NCBI GenBank assembly: GCA_011503125.2
Contig: WWBZ02000033.1
Span: 4,092,001-4,156,000 of the forward strand
Source of the DNA: Botryosphaeria dothidea
Lineage: Eukaryota; Ascomycota; Dothideomycetes; Botryosphaeriales; Botryosphaeriaceae
DNA: 64,000 nt
Direction of reading: 5' to 3'
In this document: in pieces, positions 1 through 12,129 of the stretch
Layout: every line of letters begins with the position of its first letter
Numbering within the stretch: the stretch's first letter is position 1
Notes under the pieces: model-generated
Told to the model about the DNA's origin: nothing
What the model saw: only the letters and a program-made list of their open reading frames with translations
Database searches by the model: none
Translations under genes and position numbers: made by a program

Positions 1-296
1 CTTGTGCAGGCTCAACCGGCCTTAGCTGACAGCTCATCCACTCAGCCTTGCGCTTATTTCGCTGCTCTCTCCGAGGTTTTCGCATTCTGATTTGTTGTTC
101 CCGCCCGGTACCGTCTATCGTGTCAGCTCGGCTTCAGCCTCGCGTCCGACATTCTCTCAGCATGTAACCCCGAGGACGAGAGAGCCACTCTCTTTCGTAC
201 GAGCTCTCCGGCCTGAGACTGCGAGTCCTGCTGATGAGCATCCGACTTTGCTTGTGCTTGCTTCACAAACCCTATCACTTCCTTTGTGGGTAAACC

Positions 297-2632
297 ATGG
301 CTTGCGCCGGAAACTCCTGCGACCAGGGTCTCGGAACCGTCGAGTCATTGCGTTACAGGCTCAAAGAGGAGATTTCCAGTCAGGAGCGATACAGTTTCGA
401 TATCAGTATCACTAAAAAGTATTTACTGAAATATGTCGTTCAACGTCGGGATCAAAAACAGCCTTTGGAAGGAACAGAGCTAGACAAAACCCTCGAGTCA
501 GCTAAGATCATTGTTGATCTGCTGTCCTCCAAAATGCTTATTGATTGGTCTGGTAAAGAGGCTGTCGAGCTGATCTTTGGATGCCTTCGAATCCTCATCA
601 AGGTAAGCCCGTCTCATCAAACCATGGCGTGCCACGTCTTGGGGCTCTTGCTAATAACGGTAGCTACACCGGGATGGAGATGTGTGTATGGAGTTCTTGC
701 ACCGTTATAGTGTAGAGTTTGCTTTCTATCTGAATCGTCATCTTGTTATAGCTCTTCACCGGTCCGAGGAACAGCTCCGTCTTGCTCTAAGTCATCTTCT
801 GCGTTTCGGCGTCGAGGTCGCGATTTACCAGCTTCGAAGAGCGACATGTTCTTCCTATCGCAAGAGTATCACAAGGTCTTCCTCCTATCAGCAGCAAAGA
901 GGATCCCATGAGAATGTCAATCATGAAGAAATGAAGAAGCTGATCAAGGATTTGGGCTACTCGGAATTCGACGAAGAGCTTTGGATTGACATTACACGGT
1001 CTAAAACTCGGCTCGAGGTCGCACTCAGAGGCTCAAGTCACGATTCATTGATAGATGGCGTTACCAGTCACCAATTCCTGGAGTTCGCCGAACAGTATAC
1101 AAGCAAGCATTCCGAGGAAAGCACCCGGTCATCGGCCCTTCAATCGGCCATGGGCCTATGTGGATCACTCTCTCCTTTCGAGAATTCAACATCAAAGGCA
1201 CTCATCCAGACCTCTCGACTCCTGCTCGGATGCCTCCTGATCCTGTTTCAAGTAAGTGCACGTTGCGCATCTAGTCAATTTTCAAACCTGCTCATTCTTG
1301 CAGTTGCCTCATCTTGAAGATAGTTCTCTGGAACTTACTTTCAAACTCTTCCACAAATACGATCTGGCTCTGTCCAGAACTTCAATTACCGTCTTCCAAG
1401 ACAGACAGGCACTGAACCAAACGTTGGCTGAGAAGCTCCAATTCAGCGTAGAATGGGTGGTCTATCTTCATATGCGAACGGAATCCTCGGCTAGATATCA
1501 GACCGCGATATCTGACATGACGGACTATGGTCTTAAGTGTCTGGACAGAGCATCTTTCTGGCTCTACGCCCACCACTCTCAAAAGTCGACTGGCAGGTTC
1601 GCTACGGAGTCGGAGGATCCCGAGAAGCAGCCGAAATCACAGACGATGGGCCTCTACGAGTTTCGCTCCAAGCCCGGCGCCGGAACAGCCACCTTCGCGA
1701 CGCAAGCCATCCCCAGAGGTACGATCATCATGGAGGAGCAGCCGCTTCTCTCTGCTCCGATGAGAAAGTCGTTTCGGAGCCCGTTTGAGGTCTGGAACAG
1801 GCTGGACGAACAACCCGAGGAGCGACAGCGAGACTTCCGAGCCCTCTTCCACTCGGTCCCGAAGTTGAATCAGGTGCGAGAGAGGGCTGACCAGCTGATG
1901 GACAAGCTCCTCGTGGACGATACGGACGTCGATGTGTCCGACGCCATCCTCGTCACCGGAATCTACGACACGAATGCGTTTCGCGGTGGTGTCTACAGGG
2001 ACCAGTCTCGTATGAATCATATGTGCACGTTCAACGCGATGCAAGGTGTGAGAGATGATGGTTCGCAGTACATGGAAGCGATGCGGAACATCAAGAAAGG
2101 GGAGGAACTGACCTGTCCGTATGTAAATACGCTCGACCCGTACGAATATCGTCAGCGCAGTCTGGAGCTCTGGGGATTTACCTGCACGTGTCCACTCTGT
2201 GAAATGGAGCAATTCGTCCAGGAAACTTCATGCCTGGGGAAGGAGGAGACGGAGCCTGGATTTGACCTCGATGAACTCGAGGCTATGATCAAATTCATGC
2301 GCATATGGTTCGAGGCTGTCCAAACTACTTGTGATACGGATGAGCGTCGATGGAGAGCAGAATTGTACATGGTCGAAGTTGAGGACGCTGGGCTCATGTT
2401 TGAGAGGGCATATCGTCTTTTCGATTGTATCCAGGAGAGAAGCCCATCCGATCAAACGGAAGCCAACAAGGTCACGATTGAGAACATACTGGATGATCTG
2501 AAGACGAGCAGGCAATATTGGAGACCTGATGATGACGATGATGAGGAGGGAGGACGGCGGCGACGGACACTGCGAAAGGCTGTCAACTTTGCTCGGCGAC
2601 TAGGAAGGGCTTTTCATATAAAGCACAGATAG
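297..2632 (+). CDS. SET-domain protein with a long unrecognised N-terminal half (3 exons)
   Basis: I read exons 297–602, 664–1251 and 1304–2632, with phase-0 introns of 61 and 52 nt bearing gtaag donors and tag/cag acceptors; the product is about 740 residues. The ATG at 297 sits in a good context (aaaccatgg). The C-terminal half from about residue 413 has SET features: MGLYEFRSKPGAGTATFAT at its start, a RMNHMCTFNA block matching the NHSC-type core, KKGEELTCPY, and a post-SET cysteine cluster (CTCPLC). Such proteins are usually lysine methyltransferases or SmyD/SET5-like proteins; the substrate cannot be inferred. Residues 1–400 are helix-rich and I do not recognise them. The short introns and continuous frame favour one fused gene, but two adjacent genes joined by my splice calls cannot be excluded. 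The tail is acidic (DDDDDEEGG) and then basic. Confidence 0.75.
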
Positions 2633-3437
2633 CAGTGCAGAGGAAATGATACATATTCGTCTCTTCATCGGCCATGTTACTACCCTGATAAAGAGTTGAA
2701 TCAAGTTACCCACGCGAGTCAACGAGCTCACTCACCTCCGGGTAGTTGCGGGGTGCGGGAGTTTTGATTGGTCGATCGCGTGGCTCACATTTCGAGCAGA
2801 GAGGCTGGTCTGCACATTCGAATTTCCGAGAACTGCAAATGTATTGCAAATTCCTCGGTCCTCGTGGGGAGTGGAAGCATTCGTCCGGACGTATATGTCA
2901 CTGATAATGTTGGACACTTGCATCCGGACGAATGCTTCCACTCCCCGTGGTCAATGTCATCCGTACTGCCAGGAAGAGAGCAGGTCGCGCTGAGCTCGTG
3001 TTGACGCGTTATATGCATCTACGACCACCTTGATGGAGGCAGAGTAGTCAATGGACTACCCGGGAGGTGGTGGAGAAAGATCTGTCTTTACCTCATCAGT
3101 AGTTGTGAGGTTAAATTTTTTTTTTTTTTTGCCGCAAGGAGTGAATTCCCGACTTAGAAGGGAGAGCGTTTCTCCGTTAAAGAATTCGCGAGGATGAATG
3201 CATCATCAATAAATGAAGAGTGCGTCACTCCGCATACTAATTTGCATTTCCGATTGCTAGAGTATGTCTTCATCCATTCGACTGTTCCAATCTACCAGTG
3301 AAATATGCTATACAGCGTCACTTCCTTGAGATCGTCCGCCGCGTAAGCAAACCCGAAACCTCGAGGCCAAGGGCAATCCCCCCGCGCCGCGGCGACCCCT
3401 CTTCCAGCGCTTGCTCCTCTTCGACGACACCAATAAG
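2633..3437. other. Intergenic stretch with one palindromic repeat
   Basis: No coding sequence seen. It holds the 81-bp palindrome at 2866–2946 and a T-run near 3117–3132. It lies between the 3' ends of the SET gene and the convergent membrane-protein pseudogene. Confidence 0.6.
2866..2946. repeat. 81-bp palindromic element, copy A
   Basis: The left arm 2866–2891 (GGGGAGTGGAAGCATTCGTC then CGGACG) matches the reverse complement of 2921–2946 at 25 of 26 positions. Each arm contains the 10-bp palindrome CGTCCGGACG. A central spacer of about 29 bp is partly symmetrical. Possible 2-bp flanks are GT on both sides. Related copies lie at 25064–25143 and 27386–27455. It has the shape of a miniature inverted-repeat element or foldback, but no family that I can name. 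Confidence 0.8.
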
Positions 3438-4357
3438 TCAATCAATTTTCTGCAGCTTCTCCAATTCCTCCGCTCCAACCCTCCTGGTTGGTGGCAAAGC
3501 CTCTCCTTCAATCTCCCTCCCTACCCGGGCCACGGCAGCCGCATCCGACATCGCCGTCCACGTCGGCACAGAGTAGATAAACCAAACCAACCACGCCAAC
3601 CCCACCGCCTGGAGTGCAATCAGCCCACTCACCACGACGAGCGCAGCTGTCGAGATCTTCGGCTTCTCGACCACCGTTCCCGGCGCGGTGAAGATCTTGC
3701 GTCCCTCAAGCAGCTGCTCCGCCGCCACCGTCTTCGTCAGCACCGCCTGGTTCGCGAAGAACATGGCTGCCTCCATCGCCTTCCTGGACGCGTCGGAGCT
3801 GTTGAAGTTGCGGGGCCACGACGTCAGGAATTCGGCGACGTACTCCTCCGCATCCTCGCCGTCCCGGACGTCCCGGGAGCAGTAGGTGCCAAAATCGTCC
3901 CACGATGTCCGGGACAGGTGCGTGAAGGGGACGTTGTCGCTCGCGCAGACCTGGGCGAGCGGGGGTGGAGAAGTTGCGTTGGCGGTGGCGTTGGCGAGGA
4001 TGGCGAAGAAGGACGAGTTGCCGAACATGGCGATGGCGGAGGTGGTCAGCGGGCCCGAGGCGTTGAGGTTGGCGGTGCCGAAGGTGTCGATGTGGTTCTT
4101 GAAGTTCAGATCGGTCGGACCCCATTGTGCGCTGGTCGGATCGCTGCTTTTGGTTAGCGGGGAGGCGAAGGGTGGCGTTTGGGTTGGGGCAGCTTTTTTA
4201 CCTTTCTGATGGTGGCAGCCAGTCGTTGGGCATCAGGTAGTCGTTGAATTCGTTCGCCATCTCTTGCTTGTCCGGCCACTTGTCCAGTAAAGGGCCGTAG
4301 GCGTAGCTGTTTCGGGAATTGCCAAGCTCAAAGTATCCTCTGGTCGTGGAAGCAATG

Positions 4358-4372
4358 CAGTGGACTGTATAG
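4358..4372. repeat. 15-bp target-site duplication of the SINE (left)
   Basis: CAGTGGACTGTATAG here is identical to 4987–5001. The two copies bracket the SINE exactly and belong to the interrupted coding sequence. Confidence 0.9.
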
Positions 4373-4986
4373 ATAGATAGATAAATTCAATTTTTTTTAA
4401 GCTGATTTAGCTCCCCGAAGGGTCCATGCAGCTGTGGCTATCTGTAAGGGTATATGGAAGGGGAAACCGTGGCTACTTTCTTGGGATAGCCCGGGTAAAA
4501 ACCTTCCCTATCTACAATGGTAGTATCCGCAGATACTCTATTTAGTATGGTTTTTCTATATACCGGTAGCGGTGTCTAAAGTAGGAAGAGTAGCTAAGAG
4601 GGAGGAACTGTAGAGAGAGGTGACTGTAAATCTTAAGACTAAGCCGTAAGAAGTCCCGGCTTACCTATTTATAAGCGCTGGTAAAGCGCTCTTAAAATTT
4701 ATTTTTAGAAGCGCCTAGCTGGCCCTTCTCCCCCTTGTTACCGCCAGAGAGAACGCGGGTACGTATACTTTTATAGTGGGACGTATATGCCACTTGTGGC
4801 CCACCCTAACCACCTGTGGATTTTCCCCCTTATCACCGCTAGGGAGAACGCGGGTACGTGTGCTTTTAACGTGGGACGCACATGCCACGAGTAGGTAAGC
4901 GGTCTAAGATTCGAACTTAGAACCTGTGCCACCCCAGAAAGGCCAGGTTACCGTGGAAGTGTACCCTACCAGTACACCACCCCGCC
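4373..4986 (-). mobile_element. tRNA-derived SINE (about 614 bp)
   Basis: Read on the minus strand, the element starts near 4986 with a tRNA-like head. An A-box-like TGGTGTACTGG is followed about 50 nt later by a B-box-like AGTTCGAATCT. The body contains two diverged tandem units of about 78 bp (near 4724–4800 and 4817–4895, each with GAGAACGCGGGTACGT). The 3' end has an A-rich stretch and then GAATTTATC with a TATC repeat tail. The final ~130 bp resemble the 3' end of the LINE at 15618–20749 (GATAGCCA, GACCC, GGGAGCTA, ATTTATCTAT in the same order). Identical 15-bp duplications flank it. SINEs are RNA polymerase III transcripts copied by a partner LINE. Confidence 0.82.
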
Positions 4987-5001
4987 CAGTGGACTGTATA
5001 G
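4987..5001. repeat. 15-bp target-site duplication of the SINE (right)
   Basis: The sequence is identical to 4358–4372. It marks the 5' side of the minus-strand SINE insertion. Confidence 0.9.
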
Positions 5002-5639
5002 TTCCCAAATTGGTGGTTATCCATGACGTCTATGAACATCTCCTCGTCGATATCTTGGCGGTTTCGACTCAAGGTCCAGGGAGTTACACCGTGCTCTCCG
5101 GGAACACAGGTCCTAACTTCCAGGTATTGGTTTGCGAAAATTGCCGTGAAAGGATGCTCGCCAGGACATGTTTCGGGGTACTCTTCACGAGACACGGCGC
5201 TGCATGTGACAGAGGAATTGAGCCTTATGGCGTGTTCACGAAGAACGCCTGTGGTGGTTCCATTCTCCAGCGCACTGGCAAAGAAACTGGCGTCGTCCCT
5301 CAATTCACTGAATTGCCAAAAAAAAGACCTCCGATTTGCCGGATAGGCCCAGCTGTCAAGCAGGCCGCTGTCATTGTATGGATTGTCGGGCCAAATGTGT
5401 GGCTGGAAATCCATGTCCGAGGCGGTCGCAATGTCGTTCGCAACCTGCTGGACAACAATATTTTGTGGAATAACTGACTTATCACCAGGCTCGGGATCGT
5501 AACCTACAATCACCGGGAAGTGGAGTTGTTGGATTTGAGAGTGAAGAGTTGTGAGGTCAGAAAAGAGAGTAGATTCTGCCTGTCTCCTGAGAGAGAGGTC
5601 GTAGTAGTTGCATTAACGTCTATCTGTACTAGCTTTACA

Positions 5640-6998
5640 ACCAGTCTTGCCTCCCATGGGGCTTGTTGACGGGTAGAGTAGCCACCTTATCGCTGGACAA
5701 ATGAGATCCTCCGCTTCCTATCTACTTTTTACTATAAAACCTGCTATTCACGGTTCCTCGTATCTCCCCCGGAATACCGCCGTTAATTTAAGGAGGCTTT
5801 AAAAGAGAAACTACCCCGTTGGTCCGAGGAGGTTCCTAATCTTCTCTGCCCTCGTCGTAGTTCCTAGATACTTCTAGCCCGTTGCCAGGCGGTAGTCGAT
5901 AAAGTACCACTACGCCTTCTTAGCGCCGTATTTATAGATAAGTTCCGCCTTTTTATGCCCTAGGCGTCTATAATACTCGGCGAAATCCCTATAGCCGGTT
6001 CTTTCGGCTAGTAGCCGGTATAGTATCTACCTTAATAGCGCTAGCTCGGGGTTCCTTTTCTTTCTTATCTTAAGGCCTAGGTGTCGGTAGGCTAGTATTT
6101 AGTGCTCCTCCTACTAAGCCTCGTAGACTCGCGACCTCTCCTCCCTATTTCTCCGCCTTACCTAGAATACCGTTGCCGGCCCCTATTTATCGTTCTATAG
6201 ACCGATAGCTGCCTTCGCTAGCTAATCGGCCTCCTCGTTTCCTATAATTTCTATATAACTAGGGTACTACCTAGTCTCTACTAGGACTAGGAGCTTCCGC
6301 CTCGTACTCTTTAGCCTTATAAATTAGCTCTACGAGCTGGCCGGGGTATATCCTTCTATATCCTATATAACCGAGGTATTATCTATATATAGCGTGACTT
6401 TCGTAGCCTATAGGGCTTCTATATTAGCGGCTACCTATATAAGTCCTTCTACTACTTCTCGGATTTCCGCGTTAATACCTTCGCCTTATATAGACTTCCG
6501 CTTTAGATATAGATCTACGCGCCGTATCTATAGGTAACGAAGGCCTAGGCGGTCTTCTAGTTAATACTCGAACCGTCCGAATAGATATATACCGTTCCCG
6601 GTAGGTCTTATCTTAGTAATTCTATAAATTTCTTTACTCTTCTCTCTTTTTTCTACGTCGTCTTTTAGAGGCTATTAACGTAGCTCGGCTATAGGAGCTA
6701 GGGTCTTTCGTATTCTCCTTTAAGTTACGCTATTTTCTATAGTCTTATAACCTTTAGTTTTAGATTAAGAGTCTTTAAAGCTAAGCCCTAGCGTCCTCTT
6801 ATAATTAGTATCCGCCTAACGAGTAGATATATCTTATCTAATAGCCGTAAGCGAAGTAATACTCTTCTCTAGATCTACTATAGAAGTATACTTACTAGCG
6901 GGATCTCTATCTCGCGGTAGAGTATCGGAATTAGGGTCTATAAGGTAGTAAAGCCGAAATAATAGTATTACTTTTAACTAAAAATCTATATATAAGAA
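5640..6998 (-). mobile_element. RIP-mutated LINE fragment, RNase H end (minus strand)
   Basis: Read on the minus strand through stops, the stretch around 6360–6420 gives KVTLYIDNTSVI, resembling the RNase H core of Tad1-like LINEs. The segment 6935–6998 continues directly into 12145–12310 if the LINE at 6999–12129 is removed; that flank leads into an RT domain at 12310–13144. This is therefore the 3' part of an older minus-strand LINE split by a later insertion. Its 3' end lies near the truncated gene at 5611; exact ends are not visible. Confidence 0.6.
6984..6998. repeat. 15-bp target-site duplication of LINE copy 1 (left)
   Basis: ATCTATATATAAGAA is repeated at 12130–12144. Its length equals the SINE's duplication. 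The sequence belongs to the older minus-strand LINE that was the target. Confidence 0.75.
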
Positions 6999-9900
6999 GA
7001 GAAAATATAACTATACTAAAAAATCGACTCTAAGCTACGGCGCCGGGAGAGGGCCCTAGAAACTCTTCTAGGCTTCGCGAGTTCTAAAATAGTACTTAAG
7101 ATAACTATAGCCGCGAAGTAGTTAATATAGAGAATATAGAAAGAGGCGAATAGCCTCCCCTAGTAACTACCTCTACCTAGCCCTAATATACTCCTAAGAA
7201 ACCGTAGAGTATCTAGTATAGCGTAGAATACGTTAAGAGAGCCTTAAAAATAGTAGATACCCTTCTCTAAGCCCTATAAACATCCGCTAGCCTTTCTTTA
7301 GTCCTATCTAGCTAGGTAAAAAATTTTCTTAATATTACTAAGATAATCTTCTAGAATTATATTACTATCTACTAGAAGGTAGCTACTAAGAAGCTAGGCC
7401 TTAAGAATATTCTTAAAGAGGTCTAATAGATCTAAAAGATAGTTAACCGTATCTAGGCTACCTCTATATCTATATCTAATACTCGTAGCTAGATATAAAT
7501 TATAGTCTAAGTAGCCCCGAAGCTCTCTATCCCCTTAGCTACTACTAAACTTACCCTCTACTTTCTAAAGATAGTAAATAAATAAGAAATAGCTAAGCTC
7601 TTAAATAAGATAATTATTAGAAAGATTTAGATAGAAAAAAGCTAGGCGTATAAGAAAGTATTTACTATTAAGAAGCTCTCTAGTAGAGACGTTAGAATCT
7701 TTATACCGGATAAAGTAACTAAAATAGTTCTTCTCTAGGACTAAGAATAGACTATAGAACTAGAAAAAGAAGTTAGGTCTAACTAGTAGCTATACTTAGT
7801 ACTAGTATATAACGTTTCTCGAGAAGGAATTAATACTATAGACTCTTAAGCTATCTAAACTATCTAGAAGTAGAACCTATCTCTATACCTAGAACTATAT
7901 ATTAGTAAGCTAGCCTAGCTAAAGAGGAAGCTCCTAAAGAAGAAAACTTACTCGGCTATTATTCTTAGTACTATAAACCCCGAAACCTCTAACTAGATTA
8001 TTAATAAGGGGCTTATTATTAACTTTACTATCTATATAGCGTAGTACTATAACGTAGTCTTTATAGTAACCTAGTATTTTAAGTACTAGGCCTACGGTTA
8101 TATTACTAACTATTATAAAAAGAAGAAAAAGTACGAATAGTATAGTAAGGTATATAATACTAGAGACTACCCTAAAAAAAGTATATAGTACGTAAACTAC
8201 TCTTAAAGGTATATAGCCTAGAGTAACTTCTATCTAGTACGTAGAGCCTACTATACTAAGGCCGCCTAAGCCCGCCTAGTAGTACTAGAAAGATATCGGG
8301 AAGGACCCCTAATAACTAAAATATAGCCTTAAACTAACTAGTTAACCGTTAGACTAAGAAAGAGAATTAGAGAGAAGGAGCCGGTTAAGAGAGGACTAGG
8401 TAGGCTAAAAGACTTAAGCCGCCCCCCGCCTTCTAACTAAATAAGGTTTATCGGACTTAATAGCTTATAATACGCCTTAAAGAAGCCCGCGGGAACTCTC
8501 TTCTTATAGCCTATACTACTAGCTTCCTCGTAGCCGGACCTAAAGATAAAAGGAAGTTAATATTAAATATAGGCTCTCTCTCTATTATATAGTATAACGT
8601 CTATAAGAGTAAGAATAGGGTAATACTTCCGCTTTTTAAGGAAGTAGACCTAAAGATCTACTATATTCTAGCTATCTAGGAATCTTAGAGGAACCTAAGA
8701 GTTAAGATAATAGTAAGATACTCTATCTACTATATAGTTTTTTCTTAGAAGAAAGTAGTAAGAACCTACTTCTTTATAAGTAAGGCTATTAACCTCGACT
8801 CCTAGTAAGTAATAGTCTATTTACTAGATCTTATTATACTATCCCTTATTACTAGGATATATATAATCTATATCTATAACTACTATAATCCTCCGCTAGC
8901 CTCTTATACTAGTATAGCGCTAGAAATCCTATCTCTTCTACCGAAAGTTCTTAGAAAACTAGGAGAGTATATTCTCCTAGAGGACTTTAATCTCTACTAT
9001 TCTATCTAGAAAGGTATAACCTTCCTAATATATTATACCCTAGCGGATAATCTAATTAAGATAGCTATCGTAGCTAATCTTAACCTAGCCCTTCTAAGGG
9101 GTACTATTACTAGACGAGATAGTAGTAGCGAGAGTACTCTAGACCTTATCTTTATATTACGGTAGCTAAAGAAGAGAATTCTTAGCTATAGAGTTAGCTA
9201 GAAGCTCGAATTATTCTCTAACTACCTACTTATTCTTACTATACTTAATTTTTCTTCTATCTTTATAGAACTACGCTCTCTAAGACCCTAGTAGAAGAAA
9301 GTAGACTAAAAGAGAACTAATAATATACTCTAATTAAAGCTCGAATATCTTAAAGTAGCCCCTCTTAATACTAAAGTAGACTTAGATTACTTTACTATAC
9401 TACTCTAAGAGGCTATCTAAAGAATAATCTAGAAGACTATTTTAGTAGCGAGACCCTCGCCCTAGGCCTCTATATAATAGATAAAAGAGTATTCGGATCT
9501 AGTATACTAGGCTAGAGTAGCTAGAAGAAAGTAGACGGCTATAGAGAGGAAGGAGAACTAGATAGTATACTAAACTATTACTAATAGTAAGAAGAGGTAG
9601 ATTAGAAGAGATAGAATAAAAGTATAGCGTAGAATAGTAGCTAAGACTACTTCGGACCTATCTATACTCTAGAAGCTCTTAAAGTAGATAAGAATAAAAA
9701 TACTAGAACCTCTAGCCCTATCTTAGTTTCTATCCCTTTAGAAAGTAGATAAATAACTATATTACGATAACTAGTCTAAGGTAGAAATCCTTACTAACTA
9801 GTTCTTTCTATCTTCTAGAACTACCGACCTCTTAGATCTAGATAGATATATATACTTAGTACTAGTAGAGATTCCCTAAGATCTTACTAAAGAGTAGATC

Positions 9901-12129
9901 CTCTATACTATTAAGAAGCTTCTCCTAGATAAGATACTAGGTCTAGATAAGATTACTAATAGGTTCCTAAAGTAATACGCTAAGATACTAAGAGAACCTC
10001 TTACTAGGCTCTTCTAGAGATATCTCGTACTTAGATACTATTCTAGATAGTTTAAAAGCTCTATTACTATAGTTCTTAGAAAACTATAGAGAAACGACTA
10101 TACTAAAGCTAAGTTATTTAGGCCGATTACTTTACTTAATACGCTAGAGAAGTTACTTAAGAGAATTATAGTAGATAGAATCTTCTAAGCTACTAAAGTA
10201 TACGGCCTACTCTTTAATATATAGATAGAAGCTAAGAGAAATAGATCCGTAGTAGTAGCTCTTAATCTACTTATAGAATAGATCTATACTATCTAGGTAT
10301 AAGACCTAGGGCTAGTAGCTTTAGTTCTTAGCCTAGATATCTCGAGAGTATATAACTACGTATCTTATAGAAGGCTTCTCTATAATATAAGGATAGTAAA
10401 ACTCTTAGAATAGATAGAAAGATTTATCCGATCCTTTCTATAGGACCGTACTACTTAGCTATCCTTCGAAGACTTTACTAGTCTACTAATCTAGACCTTA
10501 ACCGAAATTCCTTAGAAATCCTTACTATCGCCGATACTCTACCTATTCTTTACTTCTAACCTACTTATATAGCTACGTAGAAGTAATATCTTCCCCCTTA
10601 GATTCGTTAATAATACTAATATTCTAATCTTTAGTAAATCTATAGAATAGAACTATAGGATACTAGAGGAAGTATATTAAATTTACGAGTACTAGATAGC
10701 TATCTACGGGTTAGCTTTCTCGCCCGATAAGTATTATTTTATTTATTTTATAAGAAAACTAAGGAGATTTAATATAGTAGTAGGGATCCGTATCTCTAGA
10801 TTTACTAGATGCCTAGAGCCTATAATTAAGATTCTAGAAGTCTACGTAGATAATAAGCTTAGATAGAAACTCTATATTAGAAAAATAGAAGCTAAGGTAA
10901 TTAAATAGTATATATCTCTCTCTAGACTTATAGCGTCTACCTAGAAAGCCTTATTTACTAAAGCCCGTTATATCTATACGGCCGTAGTAAGGCTAGTCCT
11001 TATCTACGGCTATAGGATATAGTATATTCTAGAAGAAATCCTAGGGTAGAGAAAAATAACTATCTAGCTACTAAAGAAGATCTAAAACTAGTACCTACGT
11101 ACTATCTTAGAAGCGTATAAGTTAACTAGTATATAAACCTTAGAGTATAAAACGGAGATTTCCCTACTCTTACTATACCTAGACGAACTAGTACTAGCCT
11201 AGGCTATTAGAGCTAGAAATAGCCTAGTTACGGTAGTAGTAGAGAAAACTTACTAAAGTATTAAATAGATAGCTCGGGCTACTCTAAGTACTAGAGGCGC
11301 TACTAGCTCTACTAGAAGAACCCTACTTAGAAAAAAGATAAACTTACTTCTTAACTACTATCTCTCTATCTATTAAAGTCTTTTAAAGCGAACGAAGCTA
11401 CGTATAGTATATAGGAATAAGTAGAAGAAGAGATAGATAAAGTCTACTAGCTAGAAAAGATAAGATAAGCTAGTAGCCTAAAGTATATAGTAGAATCTAA
11501 AAATTAGATAAATCTATAGCGAACTATCTAAGCTATAGAGTATACTCGCTACTCTATTATATATAGAGTATATTAGACTAAAGAACTTTCTCTTAAGGCG
11601 TAAGGTACTAGAATATCTTAGTTCTACCTATCTATACGGCTAGTATAGATAAACTCTAAAGTATATTCTTCTCTTCTACCTCTACTTCTAATAGAGTAGA
11701 GTATAGATACTCTAAAGAGTAGAGACTACGGACTACTACTTCCTTCTCTTAATAAAGAAGAAAATTAAAATAGTAATAGGCTAGTTTCTACGCCTAGAGC
11801 TACTTAGTTAGTTTAGTTTTACTAGAGAACTAATCTAGAAGAATAACTAGAAAGAGAAACTAAAAGAACTACTAGAAATACTAGAACCCGGATAACTACG
11901 AGGATAAGAACTAAAGAGATAGAGCTAGTAGGCGAATATAGGGCTACTATAGTAGCCGCTACCGGTAAGAAGAAAAAATAGAACTAGTAGAAATAAATAG
12001 GCCTAGATAGAAAGAAGGGGTTTTTACTAGGCGATAAGATTTTCCTTCTCGAGTAAAATAACTATAGATAGCTAGCCCCGTATAGACCCGTAAGGAAGCT
12101 ATATCGGGAAGAAATAAATTTATTTATAT
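6999..12129 (+). mobile_element. LINE copy 1, heavily RIP-mutated
   Basis: This is a direct repeat of 15618–20749, alignable end to end with mostly C/T and G/A differences. Both copies begin with the same AAATATAACTATACTAAA and end in the same GAAATAAATTTAT, so both are probably full length. In order it has a gag-like ORF1 with a decayed CCHC knuckle (near 8070–8130), an endonuclease (near 8980–9220) and a reverse transcriptase. The RT's GIPQGS-type motif lies near 10505–10540 and its FVDD-type motif near 10600. A 15-bp ATCTATATATAAGAA lies on both sides (6984–6998 and 12130–12144). No intact ORF remains. CpA/TpG depletion is more complete than in copy 2. Confidence 0.82.

Larger units (their letters stand above)
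3438..5611 (-). pseudogene. Membrane-protein gene, SINE-interrupted and 5'-truncated
   Basis: On the minus strand the coding sense runs from about 5611 (frame containing YYDLSLRRQAE) to a stop at 3438. It is broken by the SINE at 4373–4986; removing the SINE and one 15-bp target duplication restores one continuous frame across the site. An intron of about 60 nt ends just before the exon that starts near 4139. The product is unfamiliar: many Asn-linked glycosylation-like sites, a cysteine-bearing middle, and one hydrophobic segment near the C-terminus (STAALVVVSGLIALQAVGLA). This suggests an extracellular or vacuolar domain anchored by one membrane helix. Upstream of 5611 the frame meets a stop and then RIP-mutated repeat DNA, so the true N-terminus is missing or lies on a lost exon. 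No functional product is expected. Confidence 0.75.

Noticed and set aside
4890..4986. Functional tRNA gene on the minus strand
   Set aside because: The A and B boxes are there, but the acceptor stem does not pair and the segment is the head of a SINE bounded by target duplications.
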